DNA of 64,000 bases from the NCBI GenBank assembly GCA_003999685.1, contig CP021225.1, forward strand, positions 868,001 through 932,000, in the 5' to 3' direction. The notes under the pieces are model-generated. The model ran no database searches, was not told where the DNA came from, and saw only the letters and a program-made list of their open reading frames with translations. This stretch comes from Taiwanofungus camphoratus. Its lineage: Eukaryota; Basidiomycota; Agaricomycetes; Polyporales; Taiwanofungaceae. The position numbers and the translations under genes are program-made. This document shows positions 47,478 to 62,100 of this stretch, piece after piece (the first letter of the stretch is position 1; every line of letters begins with the position of its first letter).

Positions 47478-49001
47478 TCAAGTGTGCGCGTTCGATACTC
47501 CTGTAATGCTGCTGATGATTTCAGTCATACCTTCTTTGAATTTAGCGGTGAATAATTCCGCAAAGGCATCGTCAAGAGAGCCCTCTCCCCATGTTATAGA
47601 GATACCCAGGCCGCCTGCCGGTGTTCCCACCACATTCAGTTTGATGGCAGCCCCAAATACTGGACTGCTCTGAGCAAACTGCATTGTTGTGATGCTCCAC
47701 CCTCTGGAACCACGTTCGTTTGGTGGACTGTCTATTGCTTTTGTTGTTGAGGGAAATCGTCCTATGTTTGATACCTCAAAGCTGCATGTGCGCTCCTTTC
47801 CGAGCATGCCTTTGAAGTAGCCCTCGTAATTTCCAAATAGAAACCTGAGCATGCCTATACCCTCCCTGGTCCTCCTGAGTTCCGAGTCTTTTCGAAGAGT
47901 AGAGGTAAGCTTTGCGGCTATGTTCCAGGGGAAGTCTTCTGCCAATGAAGTTTCAGGCGTATATATATGCAAAGCCGGATAGGAGGCGTAGACGGCAACG
48001 TGAATGCACATTTCATCTTCAGAAGTATTCGTGTACCGCCGGAGCGAAACTGGAATTGTAGTACACAAGGTCCTGTATTTCTGCCGTGGGGAAGTTTCTC
48101 GAGGAATCAACCGCGAGAGGATCAGAACCGCGAGAGTATGGATAAACGATGTCACTGTCGATTTATGGGACCTGCACAGCCCCAGCATGCGTGCAGTTTC
48201 CTCTGGCGTGTACTGCACAAGTCTGACCCTAGTCACCAAAGTCGGCACTGTGACGATGGAATGTCCCGTCCAAGTGGACGAGCGAGCAGACCACCAAGAT
48301 GGGGCGAACAACCCTGACATCTCTGAGCAGAGTTTTCGGAACGAGACTGAGAGGCTCGTGAGTTTCTCGACAGGTGGAACGAGCGTCGAGCTCTTGGGTA
48401 CTGCGACAACCTCTGTGCCCCCACTAGCAGAGGCCTCAGTTTCATTTTCATTAAGAGCCGAGAGGAGTGCACGATGGAAAGCCAAACCGCTCTGGCCATC
48501 TCCAATCCCATGATGGTAGGCAAAGATCAGAGTGTTGTCCTTCAGGACCTGCAGCCGCCAAAGCGGCAATGCGGCATCTGTATCGAAACGGCGTAGGAAA
48601 TGCGCCTCCATGGCTGCTGCGAGATCACTATGATCAGTGAATTCGACAACCTTCGAGAGGTCGATCTTGTCCAGGCGCGCGAATGTAGGGCAGCTAGTTG
48701 ATTCTCCTGAGAGCCGCATCCCAAGAGCGGCGTGCCGATGCACGACTTTTCCGAGGGCTGCATACAGTGCGGATCTGTCTAGGATAGCAGTCGTGCTGTC
48801 AATGGAAGCGTAACTTGCAGAGACAACGATGCAAGAGTCCATTCCCAAGTAATGACGAGTAACGTAGTAGCGCTCGAGCAAGCCTGGAACCAGTCTATTC
48901 AGCCATGACAAGGTTCAAGGTACCACAGAGATGTGCATACCGGCCTTGCGAATCGTTGTCGATTCAGTGGTATTGCGGTCTACGTCTTTGTGCTTCATCA
49001 T
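47478..49001 (-). CDS. Alcohol acetyltransferase-like protein (AATase family)
   Basis: Exons (minus): 49001-48941 and 48883-47478; 488 residues. The large exon has no in-frame ATG before about residue 40 and the family's conserved start GLLERYYVTRHYLGMDSC. A phase-1 intron (GTATGC...TTCCAG) to a short upstream exon beginning MMKHKD restores a full N-terminus. The CoA-dependent acyltransferase motif HHxxxDG is present as AYHHGIGDGQSG. Later SFEVSNIGRF and ISITWGEG are typical of the DFGWG region of this superfamily (Pfam AATase, related to NRPS condensation domains and ATF1). It probably transfers an acetyl or acyl group to an alcohol; substrate unknown. It converges on MET2. Confidence 0.8.
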
Positions 49002-50963
49002 CACGGTCGCGGTCAGGTTCCGCCAGAGGAATGGAAAATAGACTGGACTATGGACGTGAAGTCAAGTTCAATGCAAACAATGTGCGTCCAGCCTGCGCAG
49101 TCGTTCCACGAGGTACACATATCACTGGAGACGGTGTGACATTGCGAAATAGAGCGTATTCGCACCCAATTCGAGAAAAAAAGGAAAAAAAAAATAGGCA
49201 AATAGCGATCTCTGATTGGTCTGGGGCCCAATTTGAACTTGGTTGCGAATTATGGTCAGGAACTTTACCTGTGTGACATATGGCTTACCGAGGAGCGCCA
49301 AAAATCAGAGTCGGCAACCTGCGCCTCGTGGCCTCTTAGTCTCGATCACGTGCACCTTCTGAGCCCAATTTGGCAAGTTCCGCTTCCACGCCGCCGGCCC
49401 TACTACCTGAAGCGCTCATCCTCTGTCGTCCGCTGCGCCCACCAGCGAGCTCGTCGTTCGCAGCGGTGACGCCGACAGTGTTCATGTAGGGATATACCTT
49501 TTTCTCGCTACAAACATTCAATACAATTTTGTGACTTGTTGGACGTAACAAAGTATAAAAATAAGACTTCAGTATCATATCAAGTGATTCTGACAAGTCA
49601 TATCAATTGTCGCTCATCGTTTGCAGCGATGAGCGCGCCATTAAGGAGAACGGTAGGTCCGAATCTAAGGAGCATCAGAACATCAAAATGTCTCGGCTTT
49701 TGCCGAGAACCTCTTCCACGCTAGCCACATTGAGCCACACGTTGGCTGCCCGTTTTGTAGAAATCGTACAAATTCAGGTACTCTAAGGAAAAAAACAAAC
49801 AGAAAGGTCGAGAAACATAGCTTGTGTTGTAGATACTATATATATGTCGAGGGATAGGTGGGAATGCCTCAGATAAGTAGTAGGACAATGATTGAAATAG
49901 GCGCCCATGAAGCCGGGTCCACAGCCGAGAATCCCGCGTCCCTTCACTTGCATTTGTGACCTGATTCCTGATTTTTGACCTGGCGTTCCTCGGCGACCGT
50001 AGCGCTCGTCAGGGTTTTATACCTTTCCGGCGAAGGTTCGAGTATGTACATGAATCGGCTTTGTAAGTAGAATACTATTATAGTAATGTATTTATAATCT
50101 TCACAACGTCCTGGTAAGCGACGTTGCGACATCGGACACAGCGACGACACAAGCGCTGCACTTTCCTTTTTTGGAACACCAGCCGCCTTAATTTCTCATC
50201 CATGTTCACCTTACTCTGGTACTGTCAACCGAACCCGTATCCGTCCCACCTACAATAAGTACTGTTCCTCGGACTTAGGATTAATCAGTGGCGCATTTTA
50301 ATGCCTACTATTTGTACTTATCAGGAGACACCCGTCTTAGTACTAGCTTACTTATTGCGGTAAATGCTGATTTTATCATCATCATCATCATATGGTACTG
50401 TCCAGTTTCTATCAAATAGTAATATATATGTTGCATTCACCATGTATCTGCTAGGTTTAAAAAAAAAGGGCGTGTTCACTCCCTTGGCCGTCGCCGAGCC
50501 GTGACTTAGGCGCCGTTAAGGCGCCAATCGAATCCTAATCATCGACCGTCCCCTCCCTTGAGACCTGGCTGCTCGGAGCGCGAACAGAGATCTTCTGGAG
50601 AGATCCAGCGGCACGGATGCGGTAGGCGTTCTTTTTGTCATTTACCGCCGCCGATACGGGATCTTGAAACGAAATTATGAATGTGGCTTAATGATTGAAC
50701 AGTCTACATCGTGGGCATACTACATAGTGGGGGCTAAAGGGAGTCTAACAAGGCATACCACATGTACAAGAAGTTTGGGATCTAGAAAGTCTAGTAAAAT
50801 GGAATGCAGGCCGTCATGTACTGTGATCAATAGAGACCGAAGTCCTCGTGTATGTGGTTTACGATCAAGTATTCAGATAAGGGAGGGAAGGGCGACAACA
50901 AGTAAGGGGTAGATTGCTATAAAGACATACGTTTTATCAAGTATTCGGGGAGGCGGACGTAGC
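49002..50963. other. 2-kb intergenic region
   Basis: No supported gene. It holds AT-rich stretches, a short ATC run (about 50378-50392), a homopolymer A run near 50458-50467, and two direct AGGCGCC heptamers near 50510-50523. A minus frame of about 86 codons at 49336-49596 has Ala/Gly-rich content but no recognisable domain. Confidence 0.4.
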
Positions 50964-52096
50964 TTAATCATCTTCCTGCTCCCGCTTGGGGTAGAGCCTC
51001 ACTACACGAGTGCGTTTGACTTCTGCCCGCTCGGGTCCGAAGTAGCGCTGGGTCTCAAAACTCCATTCGCAGTTGCCAATGAGCCAGTTCTCCATGGCCA
51101 TCACGAAATCGGCGACAACAGGATCCCACTCGGGACCCCATGAAGGCAGGCGTGCCTTGTCTGCCACGAAACTATCCATGAGGTTTTTGAAGTGTACTCC
51201 GACGTGTTCGGCGGCACCCTGAAGATCAAGGCCCTTCACCTTCATGAGCACTGTCACGACGTTGTTGCCAGTGTGGCCCATGGCCTGCTCCATGTTATAA
51301 GAATATATATCCTAGAAATTCGAGAGTGAGAATCCATGTTATGATAGTCAATACCACGATGCTAGACTCACATTCGACCAGCAGACCATATCAACCGCAG
51401 CCAGGTGCATACGCATGAAAACGGGATGTTCGAAGATATCGTCAGGCAAATCGTGGCCAAGAACGAATCCGAAGAGGCCGAAGCAGAAACGGACAGCGCT
51501 ATTCTCTCGGCGAAGGACCGTGTAGGAGTCTAGGTCCAGGACTTCACCCCGCTCCCGGAGCTGTGCCTCGACGGCCAAGGCATTCACATAGTCCTCACAG
51601 TGCTTTACGAAGCGGCGATAGCAAGCGGGGACACTGAATTTGATCAACTGAGCTTTAAACCTGAAAATGCACCACAAATATAAGTGCCTTACAGGTCATG
51701 GAAAGGCACGTGGACTTACTCCTTGACCATTTTGGCTAAGGCTGAGCCGTCATCGAAATCAGGGTCGCGCAAGGCGTTCAGCAATATAGAACCAGTAGCG
51801 GATGCGTCTTTGCCATTCTGTTCATCGCTAATTTCATCGACGGTGAAGAGGATATTGACGAGGTCGCAGCATGTGCGCAACTGTTCGTACCCCGCGTATG
51901 GATATGCGTGAGCACAGAGCAGTTCGCTTCCTCCCTGGAGGAAGAAGGCCCGTTTGCGGTCTGACACAATCCTGTACTGGTTGACCCAGGCAGACGAAGC
52001 GGCAGCAGCCTCCGTATAGTGCGGGTTGAATGAGCCCTTGAATGGCAGGACGGAGAGGAGATCGGGGAGGATAAAGTGTCCGGAGGTAGCAGACAT
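50964..52096 (-). CDS. Sesquiterpene synthase A
   Basis: Exons (minus): 52096-51720 (377 nt), 51660-51372 (289 nt), 51311-50964; 337 residues. Class I terpene-cyclase motifs: aspartate-rich DEISD (residues 87-91) and the NSE triad NDIYSYNME (222-230), both Mg2+-binding, plus the C-terminal [10 protein letters not shown] and a basic RTR pair. Length and motif spacing match basidiomycete sesquiterpene synthases. The text around [17 protein letters not shown] resembles the 1,11-cyclising clade that includes delta-6-protoilludene synthases (from memory). It should cyclise farnesyl diphosphate; product unproven. Paralogue of the synthase at 57931-59051 with identical exon 1 and 2 lengths. Confidence 0.95.
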
Positions 52097-52188
52097 CGTG
52101 AGGCAATGTTCCGGTGAGAAGTGTCAGGTAAGGAGGAGTGGACAAATTGTTGTAAGGGAGTGAGGGTGAAACACCCGCTGAAACACAG

Positions 52189-52196
52189 CCTTTATA
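52189..52196 (-). promoter_or_regulatory. TATA box of sesquiterpene synthase A
   Basis: TATAAAGG on the minus strand, about 93 nt upstream of the start codon at 52096. A plausible core promoter by position; no experimental support. Confidence 0.5.
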
Positions 52197-54850
52197 CGGT
52201 TTCAGTCATTGTACTTGTCCCTAAATCGAATCGCAACTCTCAACATAAAGTCAGTCACTTGAAGCAGAGCGCCATCATCTCGAGGCTGAGATATCTCTGT
52301 GCTCACACCTAGGTCCGATCTTGCGGTGAACATCATTGGCAATATCGTTAAGCGCCCAAGGCGCCAGGCATTCGGTCCGTGTCTTCGCTCAAAGTGATCT
52401 CAGCGGTTTGTCCTGTCGGGCGACTCCCATAATCTCCGGACTATCGTCGACCATAGCGCCGTCAGCGAGGTAATCTGTACGTCGAAAAGCGGACATTTGT
52501 AAGGAGTACTTTCGAGCTGCTCACTGACGGACGGGTCTGCGAACATGCGTCCGACAGCGGAGATTGAGGATATTTCTGCCACGAACAGCGTCAGGACAGT
52601 GAGGCTTTTACCTGAGTCGGGAAACGACTATGGGCTTGAGACTCGGGAAAATTGCCAATAACACGTCGAGCAAGTGTGCCAATCTCCGAAAAGACGGGAA
52701 ATTGTGACACCTTGGTGGCAGGATCTCCTTTGTGGCACCTTTGGGGCGAGTCTTGGTGCATTTCTGGTGGAACATCTGATATCAAGTTTTAGAAGCGTCT
52801 GGTCAGTACGTAATAAGTGTGATCATACAATGATCCCATCTAATGAAGAGCCCAAGTTCTATTTCAACCATTCATCAATCTACTAGATGTACGACATTAG
52901 TTTTCGGGGTAGTTGATTCAGCACGGGGACATCGGTGATGAGATGACGGTCCGATGGATTAGTTCTTTCACTATGACATTGCTCAAGTGGCGACTTACAA
53001 TAATCAGAGCATCCGCTAGCGAGAACATGGTTCGAGGGCGGCGATTGGTCCCGGCAAGTAATATGACATCACCCAGTCAGTTCTGGATACTTATGTTCTA
53101 GACAGCAGATTGTCGCGGTCCCTAATCTGGTCCTGACAATGCCTTGGAGTAACATTCGGAAGCGCTAGCCCGTGAGGAAAATTCTATACGTGGTGAGAAT
53201 AAGTATGAGCTTGATGCGTATACAGTAGGGTCTTCCGGACGACCGCGACAATGTATGAAGTTTTCAGGGCCGCAAGCCTATACATAGAAACAATACTATC
53301 AACGTCTCAGATCCGGAGATTCAACTATGCATGTCCTAGGCATCCCTTGATATGCGTGCGCTCGGAGAGACGTGATCGGCCACCTCGTTTGAACACTATT
53401 AAGGTTGCGCCACAAATACATCAGCATCTAAGCAGTGAAGGGAACAAATCACGGAAGCTCTCGCTGTGGTTTAAGTAGACGCCGAACACTTGGACTGTAG
53501 GTAACCAAATAGAGAGCTGGACGATCAATGTCTCCGCCCATGCAATATGTGAGAATTGAGTAATAGTGACCACATGCACTATCTGTGGGCTGAATGGAAC
53601 GAGCCGAATGAGAAAGGAATTAAATTCCGTTTATCGAAGCTCTACTCGCCTTGAGGAGCAGGCTGTAGAGATCATTCACTCCTGCCAACGCAGTAGTTCA
53701 AGATGTTCCGGTGTTTCTGATAGCGCTAGAGCGCTTTTCGTCTTGGAGCTCTCGTCTTGACCATTCTGAGAGGCCACCTGAGGGAGGCCAGATTGCCCTG
53801 AATCTTGGGGGAAATCAAGGGCATCAATTCAAGATTGCTTGTTCCAATCTATGCTTCCATCTGCAAATAGAGGCGCCAGCGAAGCCGCCCGTAATGACCC
53901 TACGGGATTCGGCTGGCCTAAACCTCAGCAACCCAAGGCATGGTGTGCGCGAAGAATTGATGGGAGGTCATACGACCCAGGATAACCAGTACGGCATATC
54001 GGGAAAAACGAGTTTTTGTGAAGCCGCCAGAACAACAATTGTGGCAAGCGCCAACGAGCAGCGCCTTGAGTGGCCAAATCATACTGCTCAAGCCCTTTGA
54101 CTAATTGATGTGCGAATAAGGCCAACTTGTTGTATGAATTAAAGCCAGTATGGACGACATAAAGAGTGCGAGTCTACCGTCAGAACAAGTACCATCTTAG
54201 TCCAGCGTTAATTTGCAGCGCCTTTGGTGGCGAAACCAAGTTCCCAGTTATCAAGGAGTCACAGGTGACAACTTTTCCGAAGACCTCTGGACTCTACCTG
54301 GAGGCAAGGAGGAAGTCATCCACAAAGACGAGGTCGTGCGAACAATGAGGGCAGTTGATCACGCGGGTTAGGACACTGCATGTTCCAACTTTATCTTCAC
54401 AAACAAAATCTCTTGTCGAGGCACATACGAGTGTATGTGTCAGATACGGTATTTATGCGTGCACCACGCGAGCTGCAGAGACTGGGTGGAACTTGAAGTT
54501 AAATGGTAGCCGCGTGATCCACTGGTAAGCGAGATCAACACCTGCTATTAGGCTCAACCGCTCTCTACAGTCAGAACAGACTCACAAACAACTACTAAAA
54601 TGCTTGGACGTTCGTACTTTCCTTCAGGCTCGGAAAGTCAGAAGGTAGACTCGGCAAACACCAAACCAAAATAAGACGGCAATGGTGTGTTTCCGGCACG
54701 TGACCTGACTCGCTCTGACTCAAAGCATTTCTGATTTTTCCAAGTCTCCACAAATTCCTCAAAAAGCAGAGTTAATATTTTCTGCGTGCCCTCCATTGTA
54801 ATCGTTCTCCCCCTCTCTCCGCCGTCACTTGTTCTTGTAGCTCCGTTAAA
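52197..54850. other. 2.65-kb gene-poor region
   Basis: No intact gene was recognised between sesquiterpene synthase A and LYS20. The only protein-like signal is the interrupted minus-strand frame described at 53660-54465. Many short plus-strand frames lack meaningful content. Confidence 0.4.
53660..54465 (-). pseudogene. Possible decayed coding sequence
   Basis: One minus-strand frame reads protein-like text across about 270 codons with about seven stops, fewer than chance would give. It includes CPHCSHDLVFVDDFLLAS near 54300-54355 and a longer clean block at 53948-54125. The first stop (a TAG after LLAS) lies inside AG|GTAGAG and could instead be a splice donor, so a poorly modelled real gene is an alternative. 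I could not place it in any family. The VDD string recalls the reverse-transcriptase active site of Copia elements, but the flanking text does not support that. Confidence 0.2.
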
Positions 54851-56754
<1,904 letters not shown>

Positions 56755-57930
56755 ATCACCTTTTGGCGTTCGCGCTAGTAGGAATTGGGAATGGAGATAC
56801 TGATGGGGACGCCTGCGGACACTGTATTTTCCAAAAGCTTGGGCCGCTTTTGCCCTGCACTCTGTGTTTACACCTTTTGCTCGCCTCGTGGTCGATAATC
56901 CTTCCTGACAGATCCATCTAATCCTTCCTGAGTCCTCGTGCATCTGTGTTGTAATGCACCGGCGCGTGTCGTATCCGGTCCTTCATCTTTCACATCGTGG
57001 GATCCATTCACCGCATTGATTCTCTTGACATCTCTTCTTGCTGCTCAGATCATTAATTAGATGTACGAATTTGAAGTTTAAAAGACGGGGAACGCCGTCA
57101 AAGCAATAGATTGAACAGTGAGGCACATTCAGTGATCGTATTATAAAGCGGAAACTATATGAGGTCTGAAAAGTGCATCCATTTCCCTTTCTACAAGATG
57201 GCTAGGGAATCGCATCAAGTTTGCAGTGAGCTGTAACAGCATGGGCCCCATTAGTGCGCTTGAAAGATATTTTATACTATCACCACAATAATCAAGAGAT
57301 GAGCTCCGGAGAAACTTTCCGACATAGAAGTACGCTGCCCTTGAGTCTACTGCTGGACGACAAGCAAGCAGCGCTGTTTAAGTTAGTCCGTCAAAGCTCC
57401 GGTTGCACCTCGTGAGATTGGGACAAGGTCGCCTTTATGAGCAATTGCAGTCAACCAGTGCAAGCCATGCCGAAACTGTAGTGACTGATAGTTTGAACGA
57501 TCCTCAAATATTTACCCAACTTTGCGGATTCTCCACCAATTTACGGCGCCCGGGTACACACATCGTCGACGTGATGACAAGCGGACGCCACCTGTCCATC
57601 TTGACCTCACGCGCAGCATTGAATTGAGCACGTCGACCGCATAGTTCTGACGCTCGGGCAATCGCTATGGCCGGCCGATAAAAGGGGCAGCGCGTAGAGC
57701 TCTGGTAGTGTAACGGGAGCAGTTTATTTGATTTTCAAATATTTTACGGTTCATACAGCACAATCAACAGGCACGAACATGATGAAGGAATGGTTTACTT
57801 TCTTGGTAGGAGCCAGCAGATTCCAGGTACATGGGAAATCCACTTGTTAGGTTACAATTCCATTACAAGCCTAAACGTGAACCACAACTGTCAGTCGCCC
57901 TACTGATATCGTGAAGGCAGACAACCTACC
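56755..57930. other. Convergent intergenic region LYS20 / synthase B
   Basis: About 1.2 kb between the LYS20 stop (+) and the synthase B stop (-). The first 150 nt are presumably LYS20 3' UTR. No other feature was recognised. Confidence 0.4.
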
Positions 57931-59051
57931 TCACTCTTCTTCCTCGCGCTCACGGAGGGAGATAAGGCGTGTGTATTTGATTTCGGCATGCATAACACCG
58001 AAGTATCGCTGGGTCTCGAAGCTCCACTCCAAGTTGCCTGTCACCCAATATTCCATGGCCCTCACGTAGTCCGACACCGCTGCGTCAACGGAGGGGCTCC
58101 AACTGGGCAGGCCCCCCTTGGCCGTGACGAATCGGTCCATGAGCGTTGCGAAGTGTTCTCCGACGAGATCCGACGCAGTCTGCAGGTCGACGTTTTTTTG
58201 GCGCATCAGCACGGTGACGATGTTGTTGCCACTGTGCCCCTTTGCTTGCTCCATATTGTACGAATAGACGTCCTGGGCGGGGTAGGGCATGAGAAGAAAT
58301 CCGGGGGCGGCGTTGCGGTGCAACTTACGTTCGACCAGCAGACCATGTCTGCAGCAGCCCAGTAGAGTGTCATGAAGACCGGGTCTTCGAAGACTCCGTC
58401 CGGGAGATCAACTCCTAGGACGTACTCAAAGAGGCCGAAACAAAGTCGGATCGCGCTGTTCTCGCGACGGAGGGTCTCGAACGATGCCATGTCCAGGACA
58501 TACCCGCGCTCCCTATACTCTGCCTCGCGGGCGACAGCGTCGACATAATCCTCGCAGTGTTTTAAAAAGCGGCGGTAACAGCCGGGGCCTGCGTACCGCA
58601 GAAGACGTGCCCTGAATCTGTGCACGGACAAAGAGTCAGCCAGGCACGAACCACATAGAGTTGAATGCCGTTACTCTTTGGTCATCTTAGCCAGCGCGGA
58701 GCCGTCGTCCCAGGCAGGGTCGCGCATGGCGTTAAGGTAGACGTTGCCCGTCTGGCGCGCGTCCTGGCCGTTTTGGTCATCGCTGACCTCGTCGACAACG
58801 AAGAGCAAGTTCACAAAGTCGCAGCAGGTGCGGAACTGCTCGTAACCCGCGTACGGATATGTGTGGGACACGAGCAGCTCGTTGCTTCCTGTGACGAAGA
58901 ACGCGCGCTTCCTGTCGGAGAGAATGTTGTAGCTGTTGACCCAGGCAGAGGACTCTGCGGCGGCTTTGGCGTAGTGCGGGTTGGTTGAGCCCGTGAAGGG
59001 GCACATGGCAAGGAGATCTGGGAGAGTGAATTGTTTGGTAGCTGAAGACAT
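57931..59051 (-). CDS. Sesquiterpene synthase B
   Basis: Exons (minus): 59051-58675 (377 nt), 58617-58329 (289 nt), 58272-57931; 335 residues. DEVSD at residues 87-91 and NDVYSYNME at 222-230 occupy exactly the same positions as in synthase A, and [10 protein letters not shown] is conserved near the end. By eye roughly two thirds of residues are identical to synthase A, with identical intron positions, so they are paralogues from a duplication. The text [17 protein letters not shown] again matches the 1,11-cyclising (protoilludene-type) clade. Farnesyl diphosphate is the expected substrate; product unknown. The tail ends in an acidic REREEEE run. Confidence 0.95.
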
Positions 59052-59097
59052 GACGAGCTCTGTGGTTCACTGTGCTGCCCTCCCAGAGAAACATATT

Positions 59098-59106
59098 CTT
59101 TTTATA
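59098..59106 (-). promoter_or_regulatory. TATA box of sesquiterpene synthase B
   Basis: TATAAAAAG on the minus strand, about 47 nt upstream of the start codon at 59051. A good core-promoter candidate, closer to the start than the corresponding element of synthase A. Confidence 0.55.
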
Positions 59107-62100
59107 CGTCGCCCATCTCGCAGCTGCCTAACATGTACTTCCCCATCAGGATCAGCTTTGACAAACGGTCTCTGCCCCACCTGCCTTGGACAGCCGGAGG
59201 TTGTGCCCTGAAAAGATCCGTTTTCTGAATTGTCTCATGAAATGGAGCATCAAGTCCGCTTCGAGATACTGCTTTCGATCACGCGAGCCGTGCGCTGTGA
59301 TGCCGCTGCTCAGGCAGTGAGAAGGAGAAGATGAAATTACCACCGTGAGAATGGAAAGCGAGCGGCCCTGAAATGAACTGAGATTGGTGGCAGCCAGCCC
59401 CTGCGGGATCTATGCGAGACCACATCGTCAGAGCACCGCTACTGAAATAAAACGGACAAGCATGCCTCTGGGGTTCGCTACTTTGCAAGCGACGTGCGAC
59501 GCATAGCCTTGCTATGGAGCGTTTTACCGACAGTCGACGTGCAGGGACCGGGACCAGGACTGAAGCACCCAGTGCCCCGCCGGACTATGGGGAGGCAATC
59601 CCCTGAACCTGTTGAGATGGGAGATCACCGATAGAGCGCTGCGAGATCGAACTTGACTAATTCTGTCCGATCCGGGAGGGTCACGCTCGACGGAGCAAGT
59701 TGTGTATGATACGAGCGCTCTCTTGTCCAGAGTTGACAGTTGGCTGAGCATTGGCTGCATTGCCGCCACAGTGTCCCGCAGCCGGCTGAGCAGGCCAGCT
59801 GGACGGGTTTCCTTCTCTTCCATCAAAGCTGATACCTTGATTCTAGCCATACCACGGCTGGAGTGCGAGTAGTGCACACACTGGCAGCTGGACCGTCGCG
59901 GGTGCGGTTCAGCTCGTGCCTGTACGACGGGTCGGAAGCTGAACCGAAAGCGGATTGCCACCGCCACACCCGCTCTGCGCTTGCTCGTCGTTCGCAAAGA
60001 TGGCCTGCAGCCGTGCAGCACTGGAATGCTTCCGCTTTGATCGATCGTCCGATCCGGCCCACGTGTCGTTTATCCGCGCTTCGTAGAAAGAAACGACCTC
60101 TGCCTTTTCTTTTGTCAACCTACAATGTGCTCTTCATTTCATTCAAGGTTCTTGGACCACGGACAGGCACAATGGTCCAATCCTGAATTTATCAATACTA
60201 CAAGGTTTCTTACTCCCGAAAAATATCCAGCCACTGGAATCACAGGACAGTACGGGACCTTGTGGCCATGGGCATTGCACTTCGTACCCATGAGTATTGG
60301 TAGCGACGGACTAGCCTGAGCGTGCTCTTTCTAGTCCGAACCCCATCACTCACGGTCACTGCAATAGCCCCTGGAATCTTTTACAATCAAATACACTGCC
60401 TGACATCCTGGCTGTACAGGGAGACTATCGCCTATGATGTGCATAGTTGAACGTTTCCTATGTGAGATTCTCTGCAAAATGGAAACGGTTTCAGCTTAGG
60501 TTACCGATCTCGAGCCTCGTTCAAACCTTTACGGCAGAAGTGTCCGCCGCGAAAATTTCTCAAAGTTATTCCTTCAACTAAATCTTATCGTTTCCTGCAA
60601 GTAACTAATACCTAGGCATAGGTGTTCCTTGTCCACCAACGTGAGTGTTTGTTCTCACCTATGAAAGCAAGGACTCGTGGAGTACATTCATCATGCGCGC
60701 CAATGCTAGCCGTGTGAGTCGCTCATAATGTTCCGCCCACAAGTAAAACGTCACCCGTTCTGAGACATACAGTTAGCACATGTACAAGCGGGTTGTGCTC
60801 ATTCCGGCACCACACTCGAAGTGAGCGGTGGTCCCAGCTGCGTTCGCGAACAGGTCGGGACCCTATCTCCCGGCGGCGCCGCAGCCTACACTACTGTGTC
60901 GTGTGTCGAAAGACATCCCGCAAGGAATTACAGGCATGGATTACGACATGGGGATGTCGATGGCGGGCTCCTGCTGCGTCACAAGTAAGGTTCATCGTCG
61001 GCGGTAGCCGCGAGCCATGAAAGGTTTAGTGTGCCAGAGGCTTTCGATGGGACTCCGTTATCAACCCGCGCATCGGTGTCCCGCAGACTTTTCTGCACAT
61101 TCCCCGACGATACAGGTCAAAAATTGCAGACTCGGGGACGGGGCCACACCCGGTGGTACCTCCTGTAAAGCCAACAAGGCTTCTTCCAGTATTTCAAATA
61201 CTTGCGGTGACACAAGCGCATTTCTCGAATAAACCATGACTGATACTAGCTCAGACGAACATTACAAGTATAGACCAACGACAATGTAAAATGCTTACAC
61301 GAATCCTGTGCTCATCCGGATCTCACAAGTTGGCGCAGCCATCTCAGTTCCCTCTTCGCCTTTTGGACCCACACCTCCGTAGCCAATTTGCAGTCCAAGA
61401 AAGTACTGTAACTCGCCAAACACAATCAGCAAATCAGGAAGTCGGGGAGTGCGGCATCGAAAAGAAACACACGGATCACCGCTTGTATTCCGGCAACTGC
61501 AACAGGAGAATCGTGGACCAAAGCCCCTTATAGCTGATCAGTCTCGCCGCTCGCATCGATCGCTCCAGCAACTGCACCAAGGGGACGATTCTGTACTCGT
61601 CGCCCGCAGGGTTGCACTCTCCCAGTGATGGCTGATCGCACAAGTACGATCGCTCGGGCAACATCGGGCGGCCCACGGCTCAATGGCCTGTCGATGACTC
61701 GATCTGCCGACGGATCGTTGCGCATCAATCTGCGCGCTTGGTCAGGCGACGTAGATCAGATGTCGAGGACACATCAGGGGCAGCTGATGGAAATGAACCT
61801 CGTACCATTCGAGCGCTGCGCCTCTCAGGAGTCGTCTGTTTGGTACACTACCCTGGCAGAAATCGAACGGCAGGGTTGAAAAACCCAAATAAATAGGTTC
61901 GTCCTGACAGGAGTGATCATAAACTACCAGAACAATCAGGCGTGGCATGAGGGCGGCCGGCATTGTCAGCGGAACGGTTGCAGCCGCTGAATTATGTAAC
62001 TGCGATTGATCTAAGTCTGCGAAAGCAATTCCACATATCAAGCGGCGGGTCGACGAGAACGGTAAGAGGAGAGGGAATGCAGAAGAGCGATAGTAAACAC

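Noticed and set aside
48904-48906. ATG at 48906 as the start of the acetyltransferase-like gene
   Set aside because: It reads M-A-E-stop and lies inside the proposed intron, out of frame with the enzyme.
49336-49596. Minus-strand Ala/Gly-rich open frame as a small gene
   Set aside because: No motif, no splice sites worth calling and an ordinary length for a chance frame in GC-richer DNA.
50500-50530. Direct AGGCGCC repeats as a transposon end
   Set aside because: Only two short palindromic heptamers, with no target-site duplication or partner inverted repeat.
54300-54350. FVDDFLLAS as a Copia reverse-transcriptase active site
   Set aside because: Flanking residues do not match the Copia polymerase before or after the motif, and no LTRs, integrase or gag text was seen.
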